Shown here: piece after piece, positions 51,858-60,524 of the stretch
Layout: each line of letters starts with the position of its first letter
Position numbering within the stretch: position 1 is the stretch's first letter
Assembly (NCBI RefSeq): GCF_900143535.1
Contig: NZ_FRFA01000003.1
Span: 62,001-126,000 of the forward strand
DNA from: Tateyamaria sp. Alg231-49
GTDB taxonomy: Bacteria; Pseudomonadota; Alphaproteobacteria; Rhodobacterales; Rhodobacteraceae
Direction of reading: 5' to 3'
DNA: 64,000 nt
Position numbers and translations under genes: made by a program
The notes under the pieces: generated by a model
The model's database searches: none
The model's input: the letters and a program-made list of their open reading frames with translations, nothing else
Told to the model about the DNA's origin: nothing

Positions 51858-53879
51858 GTGCGTGATCTGACCCGCTTGTTACGCCCAAAGTCTATTGCCG
51901 TGGTTGGCGGTGGCGCGTGGTGCGCGCAGGTTGTCGAACAGTCTGAAAAGATGGGGTTTGACGGTGCAATCTGGCCCGTACATCCGCGCGCGGCCACGGT
52001 CGCGGGTCACGGTGCCTTTCCGTCGCTTGCAGATCTGCCAGAAGTGCCGGACGCCGTCTTTGTCGGCGTGAACCGCAAGACCACTGTGGGTATTGTCGAA
52101 GAGTTGTCCGAAATGGGCGCTGGGGGCGCCGTGTGCTTTGCCTCCGGCTTTGCCGAGGCTTTGGCCGAGGATGAAACGGCTGCCGATTTGCAGGCACAGT
52201 TGGTTGCAGCGGCTGGTGACATGCCGATCCTGGGGCCGAACTGCTATGGGTTTATCAACGCGCTGGATGGTGCGTTGTTGTGGCCAGATCAACACGGGTG
52301 CACCCCCGTTTCGGGCGGCGTCGCGATCCTGACCCAAAGCTCTAACATCGCCATCAACCTGACCATGCAACAGCGCGGGCTGCCGATTGCCTACATGTTC
52401 ACCTGTGGGAACATGGCACAGACCTCGCAAGCGCAGATCGCGATGGCGTTGTTGGATGACGCCCGCGTCACTGCCATCGGACTGCATATCGAAGGGTTTG
52501 GAGATCTGCGCCATTGGGAGGCGTTGGCGGCAAAGGCGCACGAGAAAGACATTCCCTTGATCGCCCTGAAAGTTGGCGCATCCGATCAGGCAAAACATGC
52601 CACCGTGTCCCACACCGCATCCCTTGCAGGCAGCGATACCGGGGCGCAGGCGGTTCTGGATCGCCTAGGCATTGCCCGCCTGCATGATTTGCCCGCGTTT
52701 CTGGAAACGCTAAAGCTGTTGCATGTCTACGGGCGGCTGGACGGGACGCGCCTCGCCTCCATCAGTTGCTCGGGGGGGGAAGCGAGCCTGATTGCCGACA
52801 TGGCCTTGGACACCGGGCTGACCTTTCCCGCGCTTGACGATCAGGCCCGCACCAAACTGCGCGAAGCCCTTGGCCCAATGGTCGCGCTCAGCAACCCACT
52901 GGATTACAACACCTACATCTGGCGCGACGCAGACGCGATGGCGCAGGCATGGGCGGGAATGACGGGGGACACGTTCGATATGACCGTGTCCGTGGTCGAC
53001 TACCCCGTAACGGACGCGTCGGACTGGATATGCGCAACCGAAGCAGCCCTCAAAGTACGCGCCGAAACAGGCAGACCCTTTGGGGTCGTGGCAAGCCTGC
53101 CCGAACTGATGCCGCCTGATGTTGCGGATCAACTGATGGAAGGTGGCGTGATCCCGTTTCATGGCATGGCCGAAGCCTTATCTGCCATCGCCGCCGCAGG
53201 CTCCCGTACAGCACCACACAGCTTGCCTTTGTGCAGGCCCGGCACCGGCTCGCCAGCGCAAACTCTGGCAGAAGATCAGGCCAAGGCCGCGCTATCTTCT
53301 TACGGTCTGGATTGCCCCAAAGGTGTGAGCGGCCCAAGAGGTGAGATTGCTAGTCTGGCGCAGTCATTGCGGACACCCTTCGCCGTCAAGGGCGTGGGAC
53401 TGGCTCACAAGAGCGACACGGGCGGAGTGCTGCTTGGTCTCGATCATGAGGGCGTTGCCGCCGCCGCCGCCCTGATCGGCACCTCCGAGATCCTTGTGGA
53501 AGAAATGGTTGCCGATGGCGTTGCCGAACTGCTGATCGGCGTCACACGCGACCCAGCACATGGGTTTGTCCTGACACTCGGCGCCGGCGGAGTATTGACC
53601 GAACTGCTGCGCGACACCGCGCATTTGCTGCTGCCAGTGAATGACAATGACATCCACGCAGCCCTTGATACACTCGCCATCGGGCGCGTCTTGCATGGAT
53701 ACCGCGGCAAACCTGCTGCAAACATTGATGCAATTGTCTCCGCCGTGCTGGCCATACAGGCCTATGTCCTTGCGCATCCAACCACGCTCAGCGAAGTTGA
53801 GATCAACCCGCTAATCTGCACGCCGGACCGCGCGGTGGCTGTGGACGCTCTGATTCAACTTGCCGAAGAGGTGACATGA
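51858..53879 (+). CDS. Acyl-CoA synthetase, ADP-forming (NDP-forming) type
   Basis: A 673-aa two-part enzyme: N-terminal CoA-binding Rossmann domain (IAVVGGGAWCAQVVEQ), succinyl-CoA-ligase-like domain with the phosphorylated His in KHATVSHTASLAGSD, and a C-terminal ATP-grasp domain (PFAVKGVGLAHKSDTGGVLLGL, TTLSEVEINPLICTP). It makes an acyl-CoA from a carboxylic acid plus ATP, giving ADP and phosphate. It begins with a GTG at 51858, 64 bases after the dehydrogenase gene. The DJ-1-type gene begins with an ATG that overlaps its stop by four bases. Confidence 0.88.
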   Translation: MRDLTRLLRPKSIAVVGGGAWCAQVVEQSEKMGFDGAIWPVHPRAATVAGHGAFPSLADLPEVPDAVFVGVNRKTTVGIVEELSEMGAGGAVCFASGFAEALAEDETAADLQAQLVAAAGDMPILGPNCYGFINALDGALLWPDQHGCTPVSGGVAILTQSSNIAINLTMQQRGLPIAYMFTCGNMAQTSQAQIAMALLDDARVTAIGLHIEGFGDLRHWEALAAKAHEKDIPLIALKVGASDQAKHATVSHTASLAGSDTGAQAVLDRLGIARLHDLPAFLETLKLLHVYGRLDGTRLASISCSGGEASLIADMALDTGLTFPALDDQARTKLREALGPMVALSNPLDYNTYIWRDADAMAQAWAGMTGDTFDMTVSVVDYPVTDASDWICATEAALKVRAETGRPFGVVASLPELMPPDVADQLMEGGVIPFHGMAEALSAIAAAGSRTAPHSLPLCRPGTGSPAQTLAEDQAKAALSSYGLDCPKGVSGPRGEIASLAQSLRTPFAVKGVGLAHKSDTGGVLLGLDHEGVAAAAALIGTSEILVEEMVADGVAELLIGVTRDPAHGFVLTLGAGGVLTELLRDTAHLLLPVNDNDIHAALDTLAIGRVLHGYRGKPAANIDAIVSAVLAIQAYVLAHPTTLSEVEINPLICTPDRAVAVDALIQLAEEVT

Positions 53880-54487
53880 TGCGCACGCTCGCAGCCGTCC
53901 TATTCCCCGACTTTGAGATGCTGGACCTTTACGGGCCGCTTGAGATGTTCTCCATTTTCCGGGACGACTTCGAGATCCGTACGGTTGCCCTGGAAACAGG
54001 GCCGGTAAAGTCCTCTGGCGGACCATGCACCGTGGCCGACGATGCGATGGGTGAGGGGCGGCAATACGACATTCTGCTGGTTCCGGGTGGGCATGGAACA
54101 CGAACTGTCTGCAACAATACAACTTACCAGAACTGGCTGAAATCCCAGTCGGAAGCGGCCGAGTACACCACATCTGTATGCACCGGTTCGTTGCTGCTGG
54201 CCAAGGCCGGGATCCTTGATGGTCGACGGGCCACCACCAACAAGATGGCCTATGATTGGGTGGCAGATCAAACCGGCAGAGTGGACTGGCAACGCCGCGC
54301 CCGCTGGGTTCAGGACGGTTCCATATTTACGTCCTCAGGCGTCTCGGCAGGCTTGGATATGGCGCTTGCCGTTATCGAAGACTGCCTTGGCCCCAAAGCT
54401 GCTGCGGATGCCGCACGCAAAGCTGAATACATCCGCAACGCCGATCCCGATAACGATCCCTTTGCAGCCCCCGGAGACAAGACATGA
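53876..54487 (+). CDS. DJ-1/PfpI family protein
   Basis: A 203-aa protein of the DJ-1/PfpI (class I glutamine amidotransferase-like) fold. The nucleophilic Cys is in TTSVCTGSLLLAKAGILDGR, preceded by DILLVPGGHGTR. It most resembles the isonitrile hydratase/AraC-associated group. The enzyme reaction is unknown here; hydration or a stress role are possible. The ATG at 53876 overlaps the preceding stop (ATGA) and its own stop overlaps the next start by four bases. Confidence 0.85.
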   Translation: MMRTLAAVLFPDFEMLDLYGPLEMFSIFRDDFEIRTVALETGPVKSSGGPCTVADDAMGEGRQYDILLVPGGHGTRTVCNNTTYQNWLKSQSEAAEYTTSVCTGSLLLAKAGILDGRRATTNKMAYDWVADQTGRVDWQRRARWVQDGSIFTSSGVSAGLDMALAVIEDCLGPKAAADAARKAEYIRNADPDNDPFAAPGDKT

Positions 54488-55269
54488 CTGACAGCCCGGT
54501 GAAAACACGGCGCGACGGCGCCATCCTCGAAGTGACCCTTGACCGGCCCAAAGCAAACGCCATCGATCTGGCCACAAGCGTCGTAATGGGCGACACCTTT
54601 CTGGCCTTTCGCGATGACCCGGAATTACGGGTCGCGATCATTACGGGTGCGGGTGCGAAGTTCTTCTGCCCCGGTTGGGACCTCAAGGCGGCAGCTGACG
54701 GAGACGCCGTGGACGGAGATTACGGCGTCGGCGGTTTTGGTGGCCTCCAGGAAATGCGAGAGATGAACAAACCCGTGATCGCAGCTGTGAACGGGATTGC
54801 CTGCGGTGGCGGTCTGGAACTGGCGCTGAGTGCAGACATCATCCTTGCCGCTGATCATGCCAGTTTTGCGCTCCCTGAAATCCGGTCTGGTACGGTGGCG
54901 GACGCAGCCTCGGTCAAGTTGCCCAAGCGCATTCCTTACCATATCGCCATGGAGTTGCTGCTAACTGGGCGCTGGTTTGACGTCGAGGAGGCACACCGCT
55001 GGGGCCTCGTGAACGAAATTGTTCCCGGTGATGCACTGATGGAGCGCGCATGGGATCTTGCGCGCCTGCTCGCCTCTGGTCCGCCTCTGGTCTACGCCGC
55101 AATCAAGGAAATCGTGCGCGATGCCGAGGACGCCAAATTTCAGGACGCGATGAACCGGATCACCAAAAGCCAGCTTGCGTCAGTTGAGAAGCTCTACCGC
55201 TCAGAGGATCAGCTTGAAGGGGCCAAGGCCTTTGCCGAAAAGCGCGATCCGGTCTGGAAGGGGCGGTAG
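54484..55269 (+). CDS. Enoyl-CoA hydratase/isomerase family protein, CaiD-like
   Basis: A 261-aa crotonase-fold protein. The sequence FFCPGWDLKAAA, then AVNGIACGGGLELALSADI with the oxyanion-hole glycines, and PEIRSGTVADAASVKLPKRI, AMELLLTGRWFDVEEAHRWGL are shared with carnitinyl-CoA dehydratase (CaiD). The context of acyl-CoA dehydrogenase and CoA ligase genes fits hydration of an enoyl-CoA, possibly of a quaternary-amine acid such as carnitine, but that is inference. It converges with the diheme peroxidase gene, 8 bp apart. Confidence 0.88.
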   Translation: MTDSPVKTRRDGAILEVTLDRPKANAIDLATSVVMGDTFLAFRDDPELRVAIITGAGAKFFCPGWDLKAAADGDAVDGDYGVGGFGGLQEMREMNKPVIAAVNGIACGGGLELALSADIILAADHASFALPEIRSGTVADAASVKLPKRIPYHIAMELLLTGRWFDVEEAHRWGLVNEIVPGDALMERAWDLARLLASGPPLVYAAIKEIVRDAEDAKFQDAMNRITKSQLASVEKLYRSEDQLEGAKAFAEKRDPVWKGR

Positions 55270-55277
55270 CACTCTGC

Positions 55278-56555
55278 TTAGTCGCTGATCCGGCCATCCA
55301 CTGGTAGACCGCTGGGCACGCCTGACGGGATACCCAAATGGCCGGTCTTTGCCGTCTCACCTGTCAACGCTTCGAGGAACGCCACAATCGCAGCCACTTC
55401 CGTGTCTTGCAAAATCGGCGTCACTTGGATCGCCGCTGCGCGTTGACGCGCCATCTCACGGCTGTCCTGCCAAACGGCAAAATCAATAACCGCAAGCCAC
55501 GGGACTTCGGGTAAGGCTGCCTGCTTGGGTGTCCATGCCTCAAGGGCCTCAGCAGGATTCATGTGATGGCGCACGATCCCTTCAAGGGTCGGATAGGCCC
55601 CGTTGTGCCCATAGGGTGCCGTCAATGCCACGTTGCGCAGCATGGGCGTGCGGAAGGCATAGGCATCCTCAAGCCGGTTGCTTTCTCCCATGTGCCCCAC
55701 GTCGCGCACCATCGGATCCCATTGGCGGGTGCGTCCCGGACCAAAGGGGGGCAGCCCAAGGGCATGAAATGCCTGATCCGTCATCAGCGATCCGCTGTGG
55801 CAGTCACTGCACCCGGCAACTCCATAAAACAGGTCCATCCCATCAACCTGATCCGGGGTCATCGCGGAGGCATCGCCGGCAAGGTAAGCATCAAACGGGC
55901 TGTCAAAACTGGTCCATTCAGCGATCATGAAAGCACTCAGCGCATTAGCAATGTCCGCGATGGTGATGTCAGCGGACGCTTCGATATGCGGGTAGGCGTT
56001 TGTAAACATCGCGGCGTAATCCGCATTGTGACGCACCCGGTCAGTCAGGATCGGCCACGCGTAATCGATACGATCATGTACCGCCCCGGCGACTTCATTT
56101 TCCTTCGGGTTCCCTGCCATCTCGAACTGCGCAACGAGGGGAAAGACCGCCTGCGCCGCCAACAGGTTATCAAGGCCGTCAGGCAACCGTTCCTCGGCCG
56201 GAGAATTGAACCCGTTCTCGTAGGTATCCGCGACGCTCAGGCGTCCGTCATGGAACATCACGCTCAGGTCCCGCGCCCCGAGGTTCCACAGCCCCGGCGC
56301 GTTGCGTGGGATGCGCTTGCGGATGCGATCCTCTCCGGTGCCGGGCTTGCGTTGCGGGCCAAGGCCTACTCCACCCTCGCCGATGCCGAGGCTGAGACCA
56401 TCACCGGTGCCCAAATCCGGGTGATGGCAGGTCGAACAGGCGATGTTCTGGTTGCCTGACAGGATGCGATCATAAAACAGCAGCTGGCCCAGTTTGGCTT
56501 GTGCTGCCTCTACGGGGATGAAATCATCCTGCGTCAGAGGGCGCGGCAACTCCAT
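55278..56555 (-). CDS. Di-heme cytochrome c peroxidase/MauG family protein, start uncertain
   Basis: A 425-aa protein from the only good in-frame ATG, at 56555. Two haem-binding motifs are present: ACSTCHHPD and GCSDCHSGS. Family features DGRLSVADTYENG and RTPMLRNVALTAPYGHNGA also occur. Such enzymes are periplasmic, yet from this ATG there is no signal peptide. Immediately upstream in frame lies LLSATPVWA, a typical end of a signal peptide, but no ATG, GTG or TTG is found before it in the expected place. A start at another codon or a frameshift is possible. The upstream stretch overlaps the start of the Sel1-repeat gene on the other strand. Confidence 0.75.
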   Translation of the reverse strand: MELPRPLTQDDFIPVEAAQAKLGQLLFYDRILSGNQNIACSTCHHPDLGTGDGLSLGIGEGGVGLGPQRKPGTGEDRIRKRIPRNAPGLWNLGARDLSVMFHDGRLSVADTYENGFNSPAEERLPDGLDNLLAAQAVFPLVAQFEMAGNPKENEVAGAVHDRIDYAWPILTDRVRHNADYAAMFTNAYPHIEASADITIADIANALSAFMIAEWTSFDSPFDAYLAGDASAMTPDQVDGMDLFYGVAGCSDCHSGSLMTDQAFHALGLPPFGPGRTRQWDPMVRDVGHMGESNRLEDAYAFRTPMLRNVALTAPYGHNGAYPTLEGIVRHHMNPAEALEAWTPKQAALPEVPWLAVIDFAVWQDSREMARQRAAAIQVTPILQDTEVAAIVAFLEALTGETAKTGHLGIPSGVPSGLPVDGRISD

Positions 56556-56588
56556 CGCCCAGACAGGTGTCGCGCTGAGGAGGACGAC

Positions 56589-57059
56589 ATGCGCAAACTT
56601 GCCATAGCCCTTGCGTTTTTGACCGCCCCGGCATGGGCGGAATTGGAAGAGGCGCGCGATCTGATGGAGGCTGGCGCCTACGAGGCGGCCTATGACGCGC
56701 TGTGGCCTGCGGCGCGGTCGGGCAATGCGGAGGCTGAGGAATTGATCGGCGTCCTTTACGCTCTCGGGCTGGGGGTCGAGCGGGACGATGAGCGGGCGTT
56801 TGAATGGTACTTGCGCGCCTCGATGAAGGGGCACCCCGGCGCGCAATCTGGCGTGGGGTGGTATTATGAAGTGGGGCGCGGCATGCCCGCCCCGGACCTT
56901 GTGCGGGCTTACATGTGGTACACCCTGTCGGCCATCGGCGGCGACCCGGACGCGGCGATCAGCCTTGAAGAGGTGGTCAAGAAAATGACCAAGGATGAGA
57001 TTGATCGCGCGCATATTCTGGTCGCTGATTATAAGGTCTGGATGTATCCGTTCCGGTAG
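56589..57059 (+). CDS. Sel1-repeat protein, secreted
   Basis: A 156-aa protein with a signal peptide MRKLAIALAFLTAPAWA and mature part starting ELEEARDLMEAGAYEAAYDALWP. The Sel1-like repeats are visible: GNAEAEELIGVLYALGLGVERDDERAFEWYLRASMKGHPGAQSGVGWYYEVGRG-type, then APDLVRAYMWYTLSAIGGDPDA. It probably acts as a protein interaction scaffold in the periplasm. ATG at 56589 has GAGGAGG upstream. The ATG lies only 34 bp from the MauG-like ATG on the other strand, so these genes are divergent and partly share their control region. Confidence 0.85.
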   Translation: MRKLAIALAFLTAPAWAELEEARDLMEAGAYEAAYDALWPAARSGNAEAEELIGVLYALGLGVERDDERAFEWYLRASMKGHPGAQSGVGWYYEVGRGMPAPDLVRAYMWYTLSAIGGDPDAAISLEEVVKKMTKDEIDRAHILVADYKVWMYPFR

Positions 57060-57666
57060 AGTTTGGCAGGGGTTCGGGAAATTGAAAAGACCACCCGTGC
57101 CGCAGGTGTGTCCCACGCTGGGACAGGGCTCCGTCCTATATATTTCAATGGGTTACAGAGGCGTATTTACCATTGCTTAACATTTGAGACTTGGAGCCCG
57201 CGTGAAATTCAAGAGAGCCGTTCCGCCATATGCTCGACAAACATCTTTGCAGATAAACGGCACTACACGGCACATGGGTCCGTTGCTGGGCGTTTGAACG
57301 ATCAGGAAACTGAGGGGCATGGAAGGGGCGCTGCGAGGGTAGGCTTTAAATCCAAAACAGATAGGCTCTGACCCAGGTGCGTGCTGATAAAGCGATGCCA
57401 TTGACCAGAGCCTCAGTTAGGCCGTTGAAAGAACAGCAGCCATCATGATGAGGCAGCTACCGTGGCACCACCCCAGTCGCGCCCTTGGTTTCAGCCAGTG
57501 TTTGAATTCGAATGGTACCCTGGTTCAAAGCTTGAACTTGGGCTTTTTATTCGCGGATGCCAGTCTGACCCAGGCAGTTCGATCACATGCGGAAAAGCAG
57601 TGCCTTTATAAGTGCCGCCGTAAATGCGATGCTCGCGGAACTTACACTGAAGGACCCGCAGTAAAG
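57060..57666. other. 607-bp gap with no supported gene
   Basis: A perfect 7-bp stem TGTCCCA/TGGGACA (57109-57125) is present without a T-run. Several open frames on both strands have no start signal or recognisable family. I see no tRNA fold, and nothing else clear. The last part before 57667 is the leader of the phospholipase D-type gene. Confidence 0.45.
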
Positions 57667-59241
57667 ATGCGTAGACAGCCACCTTCTTGCCTCGCGACGC
57701 GACACTTCAAACATCTTTTATTGGCATTGCTGTTCGGCCTGATCGGCGTCGTGTTATCGGCATGCGGACCTTCGGTGCGGCAGTATGAAAAGACTGTGAC
57801 CCGCACTCTTCCGGAACCGCCGCAAAGCTATCTTTCTCGTCGCTCACAATCACTTGGGAACCCAGAAGACGGTCGATCTGGCGTTCGCATGTTGTCCGAC
57901 GGCGAGGAGGCTCTTGCCGCACGGCTTCTTTTGGCTGCACGAGCCGAGCGCACAATAGATGCGCAGTATTACCTTCTGCACGATGATCCCACGGGACACA
58001 TGTTTGCATCCAGCCTGGTTCGGGCCGCAGATCGTGGCGTACGTGTTCGGCTTCTTTTAGATGACATGGACACGGCCGGTTATGACGCAATGACCGCCGC
58101 GCTTGATCTTCATCCAAACATAGAAATCAGGCTTTTTAATCCGTTCTGGCGGGAAAAAGGGAAAGCCCTGAACGCCTTGACCGACTTTGGGCGGATCAAT
58201 CGACGGATGCACAACAAGTCGATGACCTTTGACAATACCTTTACCATTGTTGGAGGTCGAAACATCGGTGCAGAGTATTTTCTGGCCAAACAGACGACAA
58301 ACTACAGAGATCTGGACGTTCTTGCGACAGGTCCAGTTGTCCGCGAAGTTTCTGATAGCTTCGATGAATACTGGAACAGTCGTTTTGCAGTGCCAGCCCG
58401 TGTCGTTGTCGGCGAGCCGGAAGACCTGACATTGAAAGAGGCGAAAGCACGCCTTCTGAAACTGGAAAATGACGCCCGTCAGACTGAATTTGTAGAAGCC
58501 CTCATCCGATCCGCCAGCACTGATTTCGCGCGGGAAAATTTCAAGTTGGAGTGGGTGTCTGCAAAGGCTTATGCCGATCCGGTTTCAAAAGCTGCACGCG
58601 AGCATGATGAGGACGAGATTCTTGCGCGGCAACTTCTGCCATATTTTGAGAATGCCGGGGACGAAGTGCACATCATCTCTGCCTATTTCGTCCCGCTTAA
58701 CAGTGGTGTGACCTGGCTTGCTGGACTGGAAGAACGTGGCGTCGATGTCGAGGTCGTCACCAACTCTATTGCATCCAACGATGTCGCGCCGGTGTATGCG
58801 CACTATGCCAAAAAGCGCAGAGCGTTGCTGCGGGCGGGTGTCGAACTCTACGAACTTCGACCAGACTCACTGGAGCGCGATAAACTGGGGGTCAATTGGG
58901 ATACCAGCCGCTCGGGCCTGCACACCAAAGCATTCACTGTCGACGACCGATATCTGTTTATCGGATCGTTCAATCTGGATCCACGGTCGGTGAGGATCAA
59001 CACCGAGATGGGAATAATGATCGACTCCCCCAGCTTGGCCCAACGGACGGTTGGTCAGTTAGAAGCGGCTTTGCCAAGAAATACATTTAAAGTGGAATTG
59101 ACAGAGGATCAGCAGATGATCTGGCTGACAGAGAGAGATGACAAAAAGACGTCTCTTTACCGGCGGGAACCTAGTGGCACGCTGTTGCAGCATATCTGGG
59201 CTGGTTTCCTTGGAATACTTCCCATTGGGTCTCAACTTTGA
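57667..59241 (+). CDS. Phospholipase D family lipoprotein, ClsC-like
   Basis: A 524-aa protein with two HKD motifs: MHNKSMTFDNTFTIVGGRN and LHTKAFTVDDRYLFIGS. The N-terminus (residues 1-36) is a signal sequence ending in a lipobox, LSAC, so it is probably a lipoprotein. The spacing of motifs and RNIGAEYF pattern resemble cardiolipin synthase ClsC (YmdC). It would catalyse phospholipid phosphatidyl transfer at the membrane. The ATG at 57667 has GAAGG, rather far (13 bases) upstream. The frame continues 74 codons upstream, without family features. It stands alone. Confidence 0.85.
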   Translation: MRRQPPSCLATRHFKHLLLALLFGLIGVVLSACGPSVRQYEKTVTRTLPEPPQSYLSRRSQSLGNPEDGRSGVRMLSDGEEALAARLLLAARAERTIDAQYYLLHDDPTGHMFASSLVRAADRGVRVRLLLDDMDTAGYDAMTAALDLHPNIEIRLFNPFWREKGKALNALTDFGRINRRMHNKSMTFDNTFTIVGGRNIGAEYFLAKQTTNYRDLDVLATGPVVREVSDSFDEYWNSRFAVPARVVVGEPEDLTLKEAKARLLKLENDARQTEFVEALIRSASTDFARENFKLEWVSAKAYADPVSKAAREHDEDEILARQLLPYFENAGDEVHIISAYFVPLNSGVTWLAGLEERGVDVEVVTNSIASNDVAPVYAHYAKKRRALLRAGVELYELRPDSLERDKLGVNWDTSRSGLHTKAFTVDDRYLFIGSFNLDPRSVRINTEMGIMIDSPSLAQRTVGQLEAALPRNTFKVELTEDQQMIWLTERDDKKTSLYRREPSGTLLQHIWAGFLGILPIGSQL

Positions 59242-59363
59242 TGCGGCGCGCGGTGATTGATCCCATCCACCCGGTAGACGGGCCATTGGCAGCCCACCGG
59301 GACGGTTAGAGAGGCGCCCCGTTCTGACGATGGCTCCTTTGTGTGCAAACGATCTTGCCCCAC

Positions 59364-59394
59364 AAAAAAGGCCGCCCCAGATGGAGCGGCCTTT
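59364..59394 (-). terminator. Intrinsic terminator of the TRAP system 3 operon
   Basis: AAAGGCCGC (59367-59375) pairs with GCGGCCTTT (59386-59394) around a 10-nt loop, and on the minus strand the transcript continues into a run of six Ts. It lies 40 bp downstream of the DctP gene stop (59434), so it ends the third TRAP operon. Confidence 0.88.
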
Positions 59395-59433
59395 GTTGTC
59401 TTGTGGAAAAGCGGGCGTGGTGCCCGCCCTGCC

Positions 59434-60492
59434 TTAGTTCAGGTCAGCGTCGCGGGCTGCGTTCACGTCCGCTTCGGCCTCGGCCACGGCTGTTTGTAGC
59501 GCGCTGAGGATTTCTTCACCGCGGGCCACGTTGCCTTTGAACCAGTCATTGACCGGTGCCGCTGCTGCCGCGAAGGCCGCTTTTTGCTCTGGTGTCGGCA
59601 CATAAAGGTCACCGCCACCGGCTACGAACTCTTCGTAGGCTGCGATCGACTTGCGCTTGGGCGAGGCGAAAGTGGCCTGTTGCAGAGCGTAGAAGCCATC
59701 AACCACGACGCGGCGCATGTCTTCGGGCATCGCCATGAAGTTCTGGTTGCTCATCCACCACAGCGCACCCATGTAGGCGTGCCCGTCCAGTGTCACGTAT
59801 TGCAGGCCCGCATCTGGGAACTTCATGCCCATGATGTCGGTGATCCCGTTCTTGGACCCTTCCACAACGCCCGTCTGGAACGATGTGAACAGCTCAGGCC
59901 ATGGGATCGGCGTTGGGGACGCGCCCAGTGCCTTGACCAGTTCCTGTGGCAGGTCGGCGACCACGGTGCGGATTTTCAGCCCGTCCATGTCCGCAGGTTC
60001 AGCCACACGGCGTTGCGTGTTGGCAAAGTTACGCCAGCCGCCGGTGTTGCCGATGGTCATCAGGCGGATCGCGTCGCCGGAATCTTCGAGCGCCATGTTG
60101 CGCATGGTGCGCACAAAGTCACCTTGCAGCACGTGTTCGGCGATCCTGTCATCCGCCATCAGGTAGGGCAGATCGAGGACCTGCACATATGGGAAGATGC
60201 CCGACGCACCGCCCGAGGTGGAGATGTAGACGTCAATCGACCCGTCTGCCACGCCTTGCAGGCATTCCGCACCGTTGCTGCACAGCTGTGTCCCGATGAA
60301 CAGTTCCACGGCGATGGCGCCGTTGGAGGCCGCTTCGACGTAGTTTTTGAAGACGACGAGCCCGTCATAGTCTTCGTCATTTTCGTTCGAGTTGGCGGTG
60401 GCGCGGATCGTGTATTCCTGCGCTGTCGCCATCATGGCAGAGCCCGCAACAAGTGCGGCCGCCGTGAGGGTTTTGAGGGTTGTGTTGAGCAT
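59434..60492 (-). CDS. TRAP transporter substrate-binding protein DctP (system 3)
   Basis: A 352-aa DctP-type protein. The signal peptide MLNTTLKTLTAAALVAGSAM-MATAQ is followed by EYTIRATANSNENDED. It contains the TRAP segment CLQGVADGSIDVYISTSGG, GLKIRTVVADLPQELVKALG with the ligand-binding Arg, and FTSFQTGVVEGSKNGITDI. It is the last gene of the operon in transcription order (DctQ, DctM, DctP), which differs from systems 1 and 2, where DctP is first. Ligand not evident. Confidence 0.93.
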   Translation of the reverse strand: MLNTTLKTLTAAALVAGSAMMATAQEYTIRATANSNENDEDYDGLVVFKNYVEAASNGAIAVELFIGTQLCSNGAECLQGVADGSIDVYISTSGGASGIFPYVQVLDLPYLMADDRIAEHVLQGDFVRTMRNMALEDSGDAIRLMTIGNTGGWRNFANTQRRVAEPADMDGLKIRTVVADLPQELVKALGASPTPIPWPELFTSFQTGVVEGSKNGITDIMGMKFPDAGLQYVTLDGHAYMGALWWMSNQNFMAMPEDMRRVVVDGFYALQQATFASPKRKSIAAYEEFVAGGGDLYVPTPEQKAAFAAAAAPVNDWFKGNVARGEEILSALQTAVAEAEADVNAARDADLN

Positions 60493-60524
60493 GTGTTTGG
60501 TTCCTCCCGTTATGTCTCAATCAT

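Noticed and set aside
50429-51997. 522-codon minus-strand frame across the flavoprotein and acyl-CoA dehydrogenase genes
   Set aside because: Antisense frame to well-supported genes; its composition is typical for GC-rich shadows.
56565-57116. 184-codon upstream extension of the peroxidase gene
   Set aside because: It is antisense to the Sel1-repeat gene, and no start or signal peptide can be read within it apart from the short LLSATPVWA stretch.
57445-57666. 74-codon N-terminal extension of the ClsC-like protein
   Set aside because: The lipoprotein signal peptide begins at the ATG at 57667; the extension has no family features.
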